From: Orbaceae bacterium ESL0727
GTDB lineage: Bacteria; Pseudomonadota; Gammaproteobacteria; Enterobacterales; Orbaceae
Length of the DNA stretch: 64,000 bases
Direction of reading: 5' to 3'
Assembly: GCA_029433345.1 (NCBI GenBank)
Contig: JAQTHY010000001.1
Span: 372,001-436,000, forward strand
Shown: positions 36,799 to 46,712 of the stretch, in pieces
Position numbering within the stretch: position 1 is the first letter of the stretch
How the letters are laid out: every line of letters starts with the position of its first letter
Program-made: the position numbers and the translations under genes
The notes under the pieces: generated by a model
Seen by the model: only the letters and a program-made list of their open reading frames with translations
The model's database searches: none
Told to the model about the DNA's origin: nothing

Positions 36799-38697
36799 AT
36801 GTCAACATCAAATATAAAATTGAAAGTGCAAAATTTTGGACGCTTTCTAAGTAACATGGTGATGCCTAATATCGGTGCATTCATTGCGTGGGGCTTTATC
36901 ACCGCGATCTTTTTGTATAATGCCAAAGATCCCAATGCGGGGGGCTGGTTCCCTAACGAAGCAATTGCAACGGCATTTATTGGGCCAATGATCTCTTATC
37001 TACTGCCACTTTTGATTGGTTATACTGGCGGTAAACTTGTTTATGGCGAACGCGGTGGCGTAGTCGGTGCCGTCACCACTATTGGTGTAATTGTCGGTTC
37101 GTCTATTCCAATGTTTTTAGGCGCGATGATAGCTGGTCCATTAGGCGGATATGTCATCAAGCAGTTTGATAGACTGGTGGATGGTAAAATTAAAAGTGGC
37201 TTTGAGATGTTAGTCAATAACTTCTCTGCGGGCATTATCGGCATGATTTTGGCGCTAATTTCTTATTTTGCGATTGGCCCATCTGTGGTTGTCGCATCAA
37301 ATGCCTTAGCGCATGGTGTTGATTTTATGGTCGCACATAACTTGCTACCATTAACGTCTATCATTGTCGAACCGGCTAAAATTCTCTTCTTAAATAACGC
37401 CATTAATCATGGTGTCTTTACACCACTTGGTGTGACTGAATCAGTTGAGACCGGAAAATCCATCTTCTTCTTAATCGAAGCAAATCCTGGACCAGGCCTG
37501 GGTTTACTCTTGGCTTATATGTTCTTTGGTAAAGGTGACGCAAAAGGATCAGCCAGTGGCGCTGCCATTATTCACTTTTTTGGTGGTATCCATGAAATCT
37601 ATTTCCCATATGTATTAATGAATCCGCGTCTTATTATTGCCGTTATTTTAGGTGGTATGACAGGCGTGTTTACATTGACCATTTTTCACGCCGGCTTAAC
37701 CGCACCTGCTTCACCCGGTTCTATTTTTGCTGTTATGGGAATGGCAAAAGGTTCTTATTTAGGTGTCACCGTCGCCGTCATTGCCGCAACTATCGTATCA
37801 TTTATCGCGTCTGCTATTTTATTGAAAACAACTAGAAATACAGCTAAAAGCTTGGATGAAGCTAAATCTGATATGTTAGCAATGAAGAAAGGTTCACCAG
37901 TCGGATTTGATCTGAAAAATGTGAAAAAGATTATTGTTGCTTGTGATGCAGGTATGGGATCAAGTGCAATGGGCGCGGGAATCTTACGCAAAAAAATACA
38001 AGATGCCAATTTAGATATTCTCGTCACTAACTTAGCGATTAATAATCTGCCAACCGATGCTGATATTGTGATTACCCATAAGGATTTGACTGAACGAGCA
38101 AAACAGTATGCACCAAATGCGCAACATATTTCGTTGACTAACTTTTTAGATAGCCAGCCTTATAGTCAATTAGTTACTGATCTTCTGGCTGCACAAAAAC
38201 CAAATCCACATAAAACAACATCTGTCGCCAATACAGCAGCAAACACAGATACCGCGGCAACCAATGCACTGTTTAAGTTGTCAGCAAAAAACATCTTTTT
38301 AGGATTAACGGCAACCAATAAAGAAGAAGCCATCCGATTTGCAGGCCAAAAATTAGTCGAAAATGGTTATGTCAAACCTGCTTATATTGACGCGATGCTT
38401 GAACGTGAAAAATTGACATCTACCTATTTGGGTGAATCCATTGCGGTACCACATGGTACGATTAATGCTAAAGATAATGTTATAACTACCGGTATCGTTT
38501 TTTGCCAATATCCAGATGGTGTACAATTTGGTGATGATCCTAACGATAAAGCAAAAATCGTCATTGGTATCGCTGCACGTAACAATGAACATTTAGATGT
38601 TATTGCTAAGCTGACCAATGCATTAGATGATGTAGATATCATTGCGAAATTGACTACAACTAATGATATTAATGAAGTTTTAACAATATTGAGTTAA
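36799..38697 (+). CDS. mtlA: Mannitol-specific PTS enzyme IICBA
   Basis: Takes up mannitol and phosphorylates it to mannitol-1-phosphate. The start at 36799 (632 residues; E. coli 637) follows a GAGG site and gives [20 protein letters not shown], matching the family. IIC is the membrane part, with [20 protein letters not shown] has the phospho-cysteine at about Cys382 in [18 protein letters not shown] has the phospho-histidine at about His552 in [11 protein letters not shown]. The promoter region has two CRP sites, so glucose repression through cAMP is expected. Confidence 0.98.
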   Translation: MSTSNIKLKVQNFGRFLSNMVMPNIGAFIAWGFITAIFLYNAKDPNAGGWFPNEAIATAFIGPMISYLLPLLIGYTGGKLVYGERGGVVGAVTTIGVIVGSSIPMFLGAMIAGPLGGYVIKQFDRLVDGKIKSGFEMLVNNFSAGIIGMILALISYFAIGPSVVVASNALAHGVDFMVAHNLLPLTSIIVEPAKILFLNNAINHGVFTPLGVTESVETGKSIFFLIEANPGPGLGLLLAYMFFGKGDAKGSASGAAIIHFFGGIHEIYFPYVLMNPRLIIAVILGGMTGVFTLTIFHAGLTAPASPGSIFAVMGMAKGSYLGVTVAVIAATIVSFIASAILLKTTRNTAKSLDEAKSDMLAMKKGSPVGFDLKNVKKIIVACDAGMGSSAMGAGILRKKIQDANLDILVTNLAINNLPTDADIVITHKDLTERAKQYAPNAQHISLTNFLDSQPYSQLVTDLLAAQKPNPHKTTSVANTAANTDTAATNALFKLSAKNIFLGLTATNKEEAIRFAGQKLVENGYVKPAYIDAMLEREKLTSTYLGESIAVPHGTINAKDNVITTGIVFCQYPDGVQFGDDPNDKAKIVIGIAARNNEHLDVIAKLTNALDDVDIIAKLTTTNDINEVLTILS

Positions 38698-38707
38698 TGA
38701 ACGGCTT

Positions 38708-38762
38708 ATAGGGCACATACCCTATGCAACCCTTCACTTCCCCCGCCGACACTCGTCGGCGG
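38708..38762. terminator. Two hairpins between mtlA and mtlD
   Basis: ATAGGG-cacata-CCCTAT at 38708-38725 is followed by a strong GC stem CCGCCGAC-actc-GTCGGCGG at 38743-38762. Neither has a U-run. They more likely protect the upstream mtlA message or give differential mtlA/mtlD levels than end transcription. Confidence 0.55.
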
Positions 38763-38782
38763 AACAGATTATGAGGTTATAT

Positions 38783-39946
38783 ATGAATGCATTACATTTT
38801 GGCGCGGGTAATATTGGCCGCGGATTTATCGGTAAACTTCTTTCAGATGCTGGCGTACATGTCACGTTTGCAGATGTCAATCAGCATGTTATTGATGCGA
38901 TTACAGCACGTCATCAATATCCTGTGAATGTGGTTGGTGAACACTCTACCACTGAAATCGTTACCGATGTTGATGCGATAAATAGCACCTCAGATCAAGT
39001 TAAAGATTATATTGCTAAAGTGGATTTACTGACCACCGCTGTCGGACCACAGATCTTAGCCCGTATCGCGCCTGCGGTCGCTGCAGGTATTGTTGAACGA
39101 CATAAACGTGCTAACAATCAACCTTTAAATATTATCGCATGTGAAAACATGGTTCGTGGTACCTCTCACTTTAAGCAAGAAATTCTTAAAGCATTGCCAC
39201 ACGATCTGTTACCGTGGGTAGAGGCGCATATCGGCTTTGTTGATTCCGCTGTTGACCGTATCGTACCACCGGCTACCTCGCAAAGTGGTGATATTTTAGA
39301 AGTGACAGTTGAAACCTTCTCGGAATGGATTGTCGATAAAACACAGTTTATTGGCACAGTACCACAGATTAAAGGTATGGAACCTGTCGATAATCTTATG
39401 GCTTTTGTTGAACGCAAACTCTTCACCTTAAATACTGGCCACGCCATCACGGCCTATCTTGGTTTTTATAAAGGAATTAATACCATTCGTGAAGCGATTT
39501 TAGATGATCGTATTCGTCATATTGTCCGTGGCGCAATGGAAGAAAGCGGCCGTGTGTTGATCAAACGTTACCAATTTGATGAAAAAAAACATATGGCTTA
39601 TATCGATAAAATTCTTTCTCGTTTTGCTAATCCTCATTTACATGACGATACGGCGCGTGTTGGGCGTCAACCTATTCGTAAATTAGGTCCAAATGAACGT
39701 TTAATCAAACCATTGTTGGGTACATTTGAATATCAGACTCCCAATGATAATCTTTTAATTGGTATTGCCGCCGCGTTAAATTATCGCAATGATGAAGATG
39801 AACAAGCGCGAGAACTTGCGCAATTAATTGCGAATCAAGGCGCTAAATCCGTGTTGTGCCAAATTTCCAGTCTTGCAGAAGATAATCCAGTTGTCGCATC
39901 CATCAACGCGATTTATAATGCAATGCAAAATCAACAATTTATATAG
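38783..39946 (+). CDS. mtlD: Mannitol-1-phosphate 5-dehydrogenase
   Basis: Oxidises mannitol-1-phosphate to fructose-6-phosphate with NAD. The ATG at 38783 gives 387 residues starting [20 protein letters not shown] with the Rossmann GxGNIGRG motif; a GAGGTTAT ribosome site precedes it. The ATG at 38771 would lie within that site. The [17 protein letters not shown]-like catalytic region of long-chain polyol dehydrogenases is present. Second gene of mtlADR; its product enters glycolysis and can also feed GlmS. Confidence 0.97.
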   Translation: MNALHFGAGNIGRGFIGKLLSDAGVHVTFADVNQHVIDAITARHQYPVNVVGEHSTTEIVTDVDAINSTSDQVKDYIAKVDLLTTAVGPQILARIAPAVAAGIVERHKRANNQPLNIIACENMVRGTSHFKQEILKALPHDLLPWVEAHIGFVDSAVDRIVPPATSQSGDILEVTVETFSEWIVDKTQFIGTVPQIKGMEPVDNLMAFVERKLFTLNTGHAITAYLGFYKGINTIREAILDDRIRHIVRGAMEESGRVLIKRYQFDEKKHMAYIDKILSRFANPHLHDDTARVGRQPIRKLGPNERLIKPLLGTFEYQTPNDNLLIGIAAALNYRNDEDEQARELAQLIANQGAKSVLCQISSLAEDNPVVASINAIYNAMQNQQFI

Positions 39947-39976
39947 GGAAACACTCTAAAACATTGTTTCCAAAAA

Positions 39977-40528
39977 ATGATATCACCTGAAATTCTACAA
40001 GAAGACACGATTTTAGAAAAACTCAATCAGCAAACCGAAGTCCATGGTTTGCTGACCGTTGCAGTTGAGTTAATTCAGCATAGCGTGAACAATCTTATCC
40101 TAAAAGTTTTTCGTAAAGAACGCCACGCAATTAAGTTTGTTATTCCTTCATTGATTGGTAAAAATGGCCCACTCAACGATACCTCTGTCTGCCTAAAACT
40201 TTTATATGCATTAGGTATTATTAATCGTGAAGAATATGAAGATGTCGAATTATTAATGGCCATTTTAGACGAACTGGATAATGACGAAAAACAGTATACG
40301 TTTATCGATGATGAGGTTTTAGGTCCGATCAGTTTATTACATGATATGATTATGCCGCCTAGTCACTTGGTCTCACCTAATAATCAACAGCTGGGCATTG
40401 TCGATAGTTTGAAATCCTCAATGTGCCAATCCCGCTATCAACAAATGATTCGCTCATCACTGATTATTGCCATTACTGAACTAACAGTGCGCATTATCAA
40501 TAAAGAAAAAATCAATTACTTTCCATAA
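39977..40528 (+). CDS. mtlR: Mannitol operon repressor
   Basis: A 183-residue MtlR-family protein (E. coli 195), with the conserved NGPLNDTSVCLKLLYALGII-type segment and the ISLLHDMIMPP part. MtlR lacks a classical helix-turn-helix and represses the mtl operon, probably through partners. It lies 30 bases after mtlD, last in the operon. Its ATG has no convincing ribosome site and is preceded by a GGAAACA/TGTTTCC hairpin (39947-39971), so low expression is likely. Confidence 0.93.
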   Translation: MISPEILQEDTILEKLNQQTEVHGLLTVAVELIQHSVNNLILKVFRKERHAIKFVIPSLIGKNGPLNDTSVCLKLLYALGIINREEYEDVELLMAILDELDNDEKQYTFIDDEVLGPISLLHDMIMPPSHLVSPNNQQLGIVDSLKSSMCQSRYQQMIRSSLIIAITELTVRIINKEKINYFP

Positions 40529-40610
40529 CATCTTGGTGTTTGCATTTGGTCCGCTGCAATGGTCTTGCCACTCTTGTTTTGGGGGGAAATTGGCAATATT
40601 ATGCACAAAT

Positions 40611-40642
40611 ATAGACATAAACGTATAGTGATTCTGAAACAT
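40611..40642 (-). repeat. Dispersed intergenic repeat, copy 4
   Basis: Minus strand GTTTCAGAATCAC then TATACGTTTATGTCTA, between the convergent mtlR and dtd genes. Confidence 0.7.
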
Positions 40643-40652
40643 TAACTAAAAA

Positions 40653-41087
40653 CTACACGTGTAACCAAAAGGTAACCGGGCCATCATTGAGTAAGGATAC
40701 TTGCATATCCGCCGCAAATTGGCCTGTCTCAGTGGGGATCGATTTTTGGCATTGGGCAACAAAGAATTGATATAATCTATCGGCTTGTTCGGGCGAAGCG
40801 CCTTTAGTAAAACTAGGGCGCATACCTTTGTGGGTATCAGCGACTAAGGTAAATTGCGATACCACCAAGAGTTGACCACCGGCTTGCGCAACATTAAGAT
40901 TCATCTTACCGTTATCATCATTAAAAATACGGTATCCAAGTATCCGTTCAGATAATCTTATCGCTTTTTGTTCAGTATCCTCTTTCTCTACCCCTAACAA
41001 GACTAATAGCCCACTATTTATTTGGCCAATGCGATTATTGTCGACCGTGACGGACGCATGTTTGACACGTTGTATTAAAGCGATCAT
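40653..41087 (-). CDS. dtd: D-aminoacyl-tRNA deacylase
   Basis: Removes D-amino acids mis-attached to tRNA. The start at 41087 gives 144 residues (E. coli 145) beginning [17 protein letters not shown] and has an AAGGAA ribosome site. A longer reading from 41210 overlaps the yihY end and adds unrelated residues. The [21 protein letters not shown] and NDGPVTFWL motifs that line the active site are present. It follows yihY after 32 bases, as in enterics. Confidence 0.95.
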   Translation of the reverse strand: MIALIQRVKHASVTVDNNRIGQINSGLLVLLGVEKEDTEQKAIRLSERILGYRIFNDDNGKMNLNVAQAGGQLLVVSQFTLVADTHKGMRPSFTKGASPEQADRLYQFFVAQCQKSIPTETGQFAADMQVSLLNDGPVTFWLHV

Positions 41088-41119
41088 TGTGAGTTCCTTA
41101 CTATTAATACCGATTACCG

Positions 41120-41992
41120 CTATGATAAATTCTTCTGCTTTTGATAATCCGTCAAAGCAGCAGAAAATTCTGCACCAAATAATACAATACACCATGAGCA
41201 GTAAATCCACACTAACATAAGCGGAATAGAGGAGACGACACCATAGATTAATTGATACGTCGGGAACGAGGTCACATACAGCGCAAAAGCACGTTTACCC
41301 AGCTCAAATAATATGGCGGCAATAATCGCGCCAAGTAAGGATAACTTTAGTGACACCGGTTCGGTTGGTACAATACAGTAAAGTAACCAAAATCCAACCG
41401 TGGAAATCACAAACGGTAACATATCAAGAAACAGACTGCCTGTGGCCGCATTCGATAACCATTTTAGAGAAAAGATATAAGAACTGACCACGATGCTGGA
41501 TCCAACTAAAATAGGCCCTAAGGTGAGTATCGTCCAATACATAGTCAGATTATAGATCAGCGAACGTTTACGTTTGGTTTGCCAAATCAAGTTGAGTGCA
41601 TTATCAATGGAGCGGATGAGCAATAGTGATGTGACGACTAATCCCCCCACCCCAAATAATGTCATTTTGCGTGTATTGAGAATAAATTGTTCAAAATAGT
41701 GACGAATCGTATCACTGGCGGTCGGAATAAGATTAGTGTAGATGAGCTGTTTTAAGGCACGACTGGCTTCATTAAACATGGGGAAAGCCGATAAGAGCGA
41801 GAAGATAACCGTAATTAATGGCACGAGCGCCAAAATAGTGGTATAGGCTAAACCAGCTGCCGAGGTAGTTAAACGATCGCGATTGAGACGATTCCATAAA
41901 ATAATAATAAATAGCTTGAGTTGCCTTTTTACCAGCAGATTTTTCGGGGTAATATTGTGAATAAGCTGCTTCATTAGACTTATCATACGCAT
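41120..41992 (-). CDS. yihY: YihY/BrkB-family inner membrane protein
   Basis: A 290-residue membrane protein with about six hydrophobic segments and the family signature [21 protein letters not shown] near the N-terminus. The [22 protein letters not shown] segment near the end is also typical. Once labelled ribonuclease BN, this family has no agreed function in enterics. It starts 7 bases after ftsN and precedes dtd, so the three probably form one transcript. Confidence 0.9.
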   Translation of the reverse strand: MRMISLMKQLIHNITPKNLLVKRQLKLFIIILWNRLNRDRLTTSAAGLAYTTILALVPLITVIFSLLSAFPMFNEASRALKQLIYTNLIPTASDTIRHYFEQFILNTRKMTLFGVGGLVVTSLLLIRSIDNALNLIWQTKRKRSLIYNLTMYWTILTLGPILVGSSIVVSSYIFSLKWLSNAATGSLFLDMLPFVISTVGFWLLYCIVPTEPVSLKLSLLGAIIAAILFELGKRAFALYVTSFPTYQLIYGVVSSIPLMLVWIYCSWCIVLFGAEFSAALTDYQKQKNLS

Positions 41993-41999
41993 ATTATGG

Positions 42000-42638
42000 T
42001 TATCTATCCGTTGCGATACAGCTGGTTATACCATTACTTTTTAAGATATTGATCACTTTATCTGCATCATTCTTACTATTATAAGGGCCTGCAGTAACAC
42101 GGTATAAGGCACCATTGGTAATACTACCGCTAATACCTGCCATGGCTAACTCTGCCCTAACCGCATCGGCGTTAGTTTTATCTTTAAATGCGCCACACTG
42201 GAGTAACCATTTAGTCGAGGCTGGCGGTGGTGTTTGGGGTGTCGTCGCTTGTGTCTGAGCGGTCGCTTCTTTCGTTGTTGGACGTGTCGTTGGTATAGTT
42301 GTAGGATTGGCGGTAATATTACCGGCAAAGCTATCTAAAATCTGCTGCCTTTCGGTTGCCACAGCATTAGCACTCACACCCGCTGAATTAGGCGTTTCTA
42401 ACTCTTTCAAATAAGTCCATCGTTCTTGTGGCTGTTCAGGTAATGTGACTGCTGGGGGTGCGGTTTTTACTTTTGGTGTCGGGGCAGGTTTATTGGGATC
42501 TGTTTTGGCAAGAAAATAGAGCATCGTCGCAAATAAAATAACTAAAATAATAGCAAGCAGGATCAGCAAGTTAGGAATAATCCGTGAACGACTTTTTCGA
42601 GGATGACTCTTTCTTCTTACATAATCACGCGGTACCAC
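42000..42638 (-). CDS. ftsN: Cell division protein FtsN (short form)
   Basis: Late division protein that triggers septal peptidoglycan synthesis and marks the septum. It starts with GTG (VPRDYVRRKSH, matching MAQRDYVRR of E. coli). A transmembrane helix lies at about residues 23-45. The essential PQERWTYLKELE motif at 69-80 matches the FtsN activation segment. A Thr/Pro/Gln-rich linker is followed by a SPOR domain (about 142-212, WLLQCGAFKDKTNADAVRAEL). At 212 residues it is a third shorter than E. coli FtsN (319); the linker accounts for the difference. Confidence 0.94.
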   Translation of the reverse strand: MVPRDYVRRKSHPRKSRSRIIPNLLILLAIILVILFATMLYFLAKTDPNKPAPTPKVKTAPPAVTLPEQPQERWTYLKELETPNSAGVSANAVATERQQILDSFAGNITANPTTIPTTRPTTKEATAQTQATTPQTPPPASTKWLLQCGAFKDKTNADAVRAELAMAGISGSITNGALYRVTAGPYNSKNDADKVINILKSNGITSCIATDR

Positions 42639-43075
42639 AATATATTCTCTCTATATTTTATAAACTCTAGATTCTATACATAGACGCTATTTTCTATATG
42701 ACGATAGATAACAGCGCATCAGTCAATATATGATAATAATTTTAGCGCATACAGATGGCTGCCAGAAATAGTTATTTCGTCGATTATCTCTATCAAGATA
42801 GAGACAAATCTTAGCAAAATTCACTCACAGTTTCTCTGTTTTTAGCAACTTTATGGATAATCAGTATACAAATAAAAAAAGTGGCTTTCACCACTTTTTC
42901 TTTGATACTTTTTATTTTTAAAGCAAGCGATAGCTCAATATATTGTATAATCGTATATGAAATAACTATGTTATAAAACGTTATAAAGCATATATTACTC
43001 TGCATACACGATAAAACATATATCACTACGCTATAAATCATTAATCTCTCTTATCAAATAAGATAAGATAAAAAA
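42639..43075. other. Intergenic region ftsN/rpsT
   Basis: 437 bases without a supported gene. It contains the rpsT-side terminator at 42876-42899 and a TCTCTATC-aa-GATAGAGA palindrome at 42787-42804 that could be an operator for ftsN. The frame at 42811-43041 (minus) has a very biased composition and no recognisable domain. Confidence 0.5.
42876..42899. terminator. Intrinsic terminator between rpsT and ftsN
   Basis: AAAAAGTGG-ctttca-CCACTTTTT, a 9-bp stem with A-run and U-run on both sides, so it can work in either direction. It most likely ends the rpsT transcript, about 177 bases after its stop. Confidence 0.85.
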
Positions 43076-43345
43076 TTAAGCTAATGCTCTAATTTTCTTA
43101 ACTAAATTTGCTTTATGTCGTGCTGCTTTATTTTTATGGATTAAACCACGTGTTGCTTGACGATCAACAACTGTTTGCATTGCTTGAAATGCAGTTTCAG
43201 CTGCTTTTTTATCGCCAGTTGCGATAGCTGCATAAACTTTTTTGATATAGGTACGCATCATTGAACGGCGGCTTGCATTATGCTTACGGCGTTTTTCGGA
43301 TTGCACCACGCGTTTCTTAGCTGATTTGATATTAGCCAAAGCCAA
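43076..43345 (-). CDS. rpsT: 30S ribosomal protein S20
   Basis: Primary 16S-binding protein of the small subunit. It has 89 residues, basic and helical ([29 protein letters not shown]). The start codon is TTG at 43343-43345, after GGGAG. E. coli rpsT also uses UUG, and that rare start is needed for autogenous control there, so the same control is likely here. Its promoter is visible at 43389-43417. Confidence 0.97.
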   Translation of the reverse strand: MALANIKSAKKRVVQSEKRRKHNASRRSMMRTYIKKVYAAIATGDKKAAETAFQAMQTVVDRQATRGLIHKNKAARHKANLVKKIRALA

Positions 43346-43388
43346 CTCCCAAGTTTTAGATAAAAATTACATATTAATAAGGCGCCAA

Positions 43389-43417
43389 AATATGCCTGAT
43401 TTTTACCACTTTGTCAA
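43389..43417 (-). promoter_or_regulatory. rpsT promoter
   Basis: Minus strand -35 TTGACA (perfect), 17-base spacer, -10 CATATT, 44 bases upstream of the rpsT TTG start. Confidence 0.65.
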
Positions 43418-43671
43418 TGATGTTTACATAAAATATTTTGTCATTTATTGGTGTGCGTCGTTAGTATAAATGGAGAGATAACCACTCAATTATCACGCTA
43501 GAATAACATTTAGAGACAGAGTAATCCTTTTAATGGGAAAGCTTATTCAGTCGATTATCAATGCTAATATAGCCGGTAATCCAATTAAATCGTCATAACG
43601 CTAGATATTAATAACCCTTTCCATACAGATTGGCAAAACAAATTAACTATTAGTAGTCGATAGTTAAGAAA

Positions 43672-43701
43672 TTAACTGAAAAAAAATTTTTATGCTAGAA
43701 T
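43672..43701 (+). promoter_or_regulatory. Likely pgk promoter
   Basis: -10 TAGAAT preceded by an extended TGC element. A weak -35 TTAACT lies at 18 bases. About 40 bases upstream of the pgk start. Confidence 0.45.
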
Positions 43702-43742
43702 ATGAGCAATTTATTCTATTTTTATTTTTATGAGGAAATCCC

Positions 43743-44906
43743 ATGTCAATTATTAAAATGCAAGATCTTGATCTCAAAGGCAAACGTCTCTTTATTCGTT
43801 CAGATCTGAATGTACCGGTCAAAGACGGTAAAGTGACATCTGATGCACGTATTCGTGCTTCATTACCGACTATCGAATATGCAATTAAAAAAGGCGCCAA
43901 AGTCATGGTCACCTCGCATCTTGGTCGTCCAACTGAAGGTGAATATAATCCTGAATATTCTTTACAACCTGTCGTTGATTATTTAAAAGCACATGTCTCA
44001 TTTCCTGTCCGTTTAGCAAAAGATTATTTAAACGGTGTTGACGTTAAAGAAGGCGAACTGGTTGTACTTGAAAACGTTCGTTTCAATGTTGGCGAAAAGA
44101 AAGACGATCCGACTTTATCAAAAAAATATGCCGCGCTATGTGATATTTATGTGATGGATGCTTTTGGTACAGCACACCGTGCTCAAGCATCAACACATGG
44201 TGTTGGACTCTATGCGCCGATTGCTTGTGCAGGCCCACTACTTTCTGCAGAACTCGATGCGCTAGGTAAAGCATTAGATAATCCTGCTCGTCCAATGGTG
44301 GCTATCGTTGCGGGTTCTAAAGTATCAACTAAATTGACTGTTCTTGATTCACTTTCTAAAATTGCAGATAAAATTATTGTTGGCGGTGGTATTGCCAATA
44401 CGTTTATTGCAGCTGAAGGCTACAATGTAGGGAAATCTCTTTATGAAGCTGATTTGATCCCTGAAGCTAAAAAATTAATGGCAAATTGTGATATCCCTGT
44501 ACCAACTGATGTGCGTGTCGCAACTGAATTTAGTGAAAACGCAACCGCAACTGAAAAATCAGTAGCTGATGTAAAAGATAACGAACAAATTCTTGATATT
44601 GGTGATAAATCTGCAGCCGTCTTAGCTGACATTATTAAAAACGCTAAAACTATTCTGTGGAATGGCCCAGTTGGTGTATTTGAGTTCCCGAATTTCCGTC
44701 GTGGTACTGAAATTGTTGCTAAGGCTATTGCTGACAGCGACGCTTTCTCAATCGCAGGTGGTGGTGATACATTAGCGGCAATTGATCTATTTGGTATTGA
44801 AAAGAAAATCTCCTATATTTCAACCGGTGGTGGTGCATTCCTTGAATTCGTGGAAGGGAAAAAACTGCCTGCAGTAGCAATGTTAGAAGAAAGAGCCAAA
44901 GCCTAA
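43743..44906 (+). CDS. pgk: Phosphoglycerate kinase
   Basis: Glycolytic enzyme that moves phosphate from 1,3-bisphosphoglycerate to ADP. It has 387 residues, as in E. coli. The signatures [17 protein letters not shown], the VTSHLGRP hinge and the C-terminal [13 protein letters not shown] with [10 protein letters not shown] nucleotide loop are all present. GAGGAAATCCC supplies the ribosome site. A perfect terminator separates it from fbaA, so pgk is often transcribed alone. Confidence 0.98.
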   Translation: MSIIKMQDLDLKGKRLFIRSDLNVPVKDGKVTSDARIRASLPTIEYAIKKGAKVMVTSHLGRPTEGEYNPEYSLQPVVDYLKAHVSFPVRLAKDYLNGVDVKEGELVVLENVRFNVGEKKDDPTLSKKYAALCDIYVMDAFGTAHRAQASTHGVGLYAPIACAGPLLSAELDALGKALDNPARPMVAIVAGSKVSTKLTVLDSLSKIADKIIVGGGIANTFIAAEGYNVGKSLYEADLIPEAKKLMANCDIPVPTDVRVATEFSENATATEKSVADVKDNEQILDIGDKSAAVLADIIKNAKTILWNGPVGVFEFPNFRRGTEIVAKAIADSDAFSIAGGGDTLAAIDLFGIEKKISYISTGGGAFLEFVEGKKLPAVAMLEERAKA

Positions 44907-44924
44907 ATTCACTACAATATCAAC

Positions 44925-44959
44925 AAAGGATGAATATAAAATTCATCCTTTACTTTTTT
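44925..44959 (+). terminator. Intrinsic terminator between pgk and fbaA
   Basis: Perfect 11-bp stem AAAGGATGAAT/ATTCATCCTTT with a 5-base loop, followed by ACTTTTTT. It lies 19 bases after the pgk stop. Confidence 0.9.
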
Positions 44960-44997
44960 ATAAATAAATTTATACATAATTAACTATAGGTAAAAAA

Positions 44998-46077
44998 ATG
45001 ACTACTAAGATTTCTAATGTCGTTAACCCAGGTGTTCTTACTGGTGATGATGTTCAAAAAGTATTTCAAATCGCACGAGAAAATAATTTTGCACTACCCG
45101 CTGTAAACTGTGTCGATACCAATACAATCAATGCTGTTATTGAGACTGCGGCAAAAGTAGGGTCACCTGTTATTGTGCAATTTTCTAACGGTGGTGCACA
45201 ATTTATCGCAGGTAAAGGCCTGAAATTAGAAGGACAAGGTAATGCAATTTTAGGCGCTGTTTCAGGTGCGAAACATGTCCATCTTGTGGCTGAAAAATAT
45301 GGTGTTCCTGTTATTGTGCATACTGATCACTGTGCTAAAAAATTATTACCATGGATTGATGGCCTACTTGATGTTGGTGAAACACATTTTGCCAAAACAG
45401 GTAAACCTTTATTTTCTTCACATATGATTGATCTTTCAGAAGAAACATTGAAAGAAAATATCGATATTTGTTGCCAATATCTTGCCCGTATGAAAGCAAT
45501 GGGTATGACACTTGAATTAGAATTAGGTTGTACCGGTGGTGAAGAAGACGGTGTTGATAATAGTCATATGGACAGTTCAGCGCTTTATACACAGCCTGAA
45601 GATGTGGCTTATGCTTACGAAAGATTAAGCGCTATTAGCCCACGATTTACGATTGCCGCTTCATTCGGTAATGTACACGGCGTGTATAAACCAGGTAATG
45701 TCAAATTAACGCCAAAAATTTTAGATAATTCACAAAAATATGTTTCTGAAAAATTCAATCTACCACCAAAATCATTGAATTTTGTCTTCCATGGTGGTTC
45801 AGGTTCAAGCGCAGCAGAAATTGCCGAAGCGGTAAGTTATGGTGTCGTTAAAATGAATATTGATACCGATACTCAATGGGCTAACTGGGATGGTATTTTA
45901 AATTACTATAAAGCAAACGAAGCTTATCTACAAAGCCAACTTGGCAACCCTACTGGCGTTGATGCCCCAAATAAAAAGTATTATGATCCTCGCGTATGGT
46001 TACGTAAAGGCCAAGAATCACTCATCGCACGTTTAGAACTTGCATTTAAAGAATTAAACGCAGTTGATGTTTTATAA
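44998..46077 (+). CDS. fbaA: Fructose-bisphosphate aldolase, class II
   Basis: Zinc-dependent aldolase that splits fructose-1,6-bisphosphate. It has 359 residues, the enteric class IIA length. Zinc ligands appear in VHTDHCAKK and in the histidine segments SFGNVHGVYKPGN and FVFHGGSGS. The C-terminal KYYDPRVWLRKGQESLIARL is typical. It lies 91 bases after pgk, past a strong terminator, so it probably has its own promoter in the AT-rich gap. Confidence 0.98.
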   Translation: MTTKISNVVNPGVLTGDDVQKVFQIARENNFALPAVNCVDTNTINAVIETAAKVGSPVIVQFSNGGAQFIAGKGLKLEGQGNAILGAVSGAKHVHLVAEKYGVPVIVHTDHCAKKLLPWIDGLLDVGETHFAKTGKPLFSSHMIDLSEETLKENIDICCQYLARMKAMGMTLELELGCTGGEEDGVDNSHMDSSALYTQPEDVAYAYERLSAISPRFTIAASFGNVHGVYKPGNVKLTPKILDNSQKYVSEKFNLPPKSLNFVFHGGSGSSAAEIAEAVSYGVVKMNIDTDTQWANWDGILNYYKANEAYLQSQLGNPTGVDAPNKKYYDPRVWLRKGQESLIARLELAFKELNAVDVL

Positions 46078-46117
46078 AAATTTATAGGCAAGTCAGCACA
46101 ATAAAATTGTCATATTA

Positions 46118-46141
46118 TCTCACCGGCAGTAGTCGGCGAGA
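46118..46141 (+). terminator. Weak hairpin after fbaA
   Basis: TCTC-a-CCG / CGG-c-GAGA imperfect stem, 40 bases after the fbaA stop and just before the rplK promoter. No U-run, so its function is uncertain. Confidence 0.35.
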
Positions 46142-46151
46142 TAAATAATTG

Positions 46152-46180
46152 TTGCAAAAAGATTCTATTTGTAGGATAAT
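46152..46180 (+). promoter_or_regulatory. rplKA promoter
   Basis: -35 TTGCAA, a 17-base spacer and -10 GATAAT, about 100 bases upstream of rplK. The leader between it and rplK is where L1 would be expected to bind for feedback control, as in E. coli. Confidence 0.75.
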
Positions 46181-46280
46181 CTTGCCCTCGTTTAACTTAG
46201 GGGAGCTGTCTATTAATTAGCAGATGTATAAATAACTGATTAATTAATAGGGCGTTCGTACCCGAGAAAAGGAACCTAAA

Positions 46281-46709
46281 ATGGCAAAGAAAGTACAAGC
46301 TTACATCAAGTTGCAAGTTGCAGCGGGTGCAGCAAATCCAAGTCCACCAGTTGGCCCTGCATTAGGTCAGCACGGTGTTAATATCATGGAATTCTGTAAA
46401 GCATTTAATGCGAAAACAGAAGGATTGGAAAAAGGTTTACCAACACCTGTTGTTATTACCGTTTATTCTGATCGTTCATTTACATTTATTACTAAAACTC
46501 CACCAGCAGCTATCTTACTTAAGAAAGCAGCAAAAATTAAATCTGGTTCAGGCGAACCAAATAAGAAAAAAGTGGGTAAAGTAACAAGTGCTCAAGTTCG
46601 TGAAATCGCTGAATTAAAAGCAGCTGATATGAATGGTGCAACTATTGAGACAATGATGCGTTCTATTGAAGGAACTGCTCGCTCAATGGGTCTGGAAGTG
46701 GAGGGTTAA
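46281..46709 (+). CDS. rplK: 50S ribosomal protein L11
   Basis: Forms the GTPase-associated centre with the 1070 region of 23S rRNA and is needed for RelA sensing of uncharged tRNA. It has 142 residues and is complete: [27 protein letters not shown] opens the N-terminal domain, and the RNA-binding C-terminal domain ends [17 protein letters not shown]. It precedes rplA by 3 bases. secE and nusG, which normally lie just upstream, are absent and fbaA is there instead. Confidence 0.98.
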   Translation: MAKKVQAYIKLQVAAGAANPSPPVGPALGQHGVNIMEFCKAFNAKTEGLEKGLPTPVVITVYSDRSFTFITKTPPAAILLKKAAKIKSGSGEPNKKKVGKVTSAQVREIAELKAADMNGATIETMMRSIEGTARSMGLEVEG

Positions 46710-46712
46710 CCA

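Larger units (their letters stand above)
43346..43742. other. Divergent intergenic region rpsT/pgk
   Basis: 397 bases carrying the rpsT promoter at one end and the likely pgk promoter at the other. The roughly 250 bases between them show no gene. In E. coli epd precedes pgk; here it is absent. Confidence 0.6.

Noticed and set aside
42811-43041. 76-residue frame downstream of rpsT
   Set aside because: Isoleucine- and valine-rich composition from AT-rich DNA, overlaps a strong terminator, no ribosome site or recognisable family.
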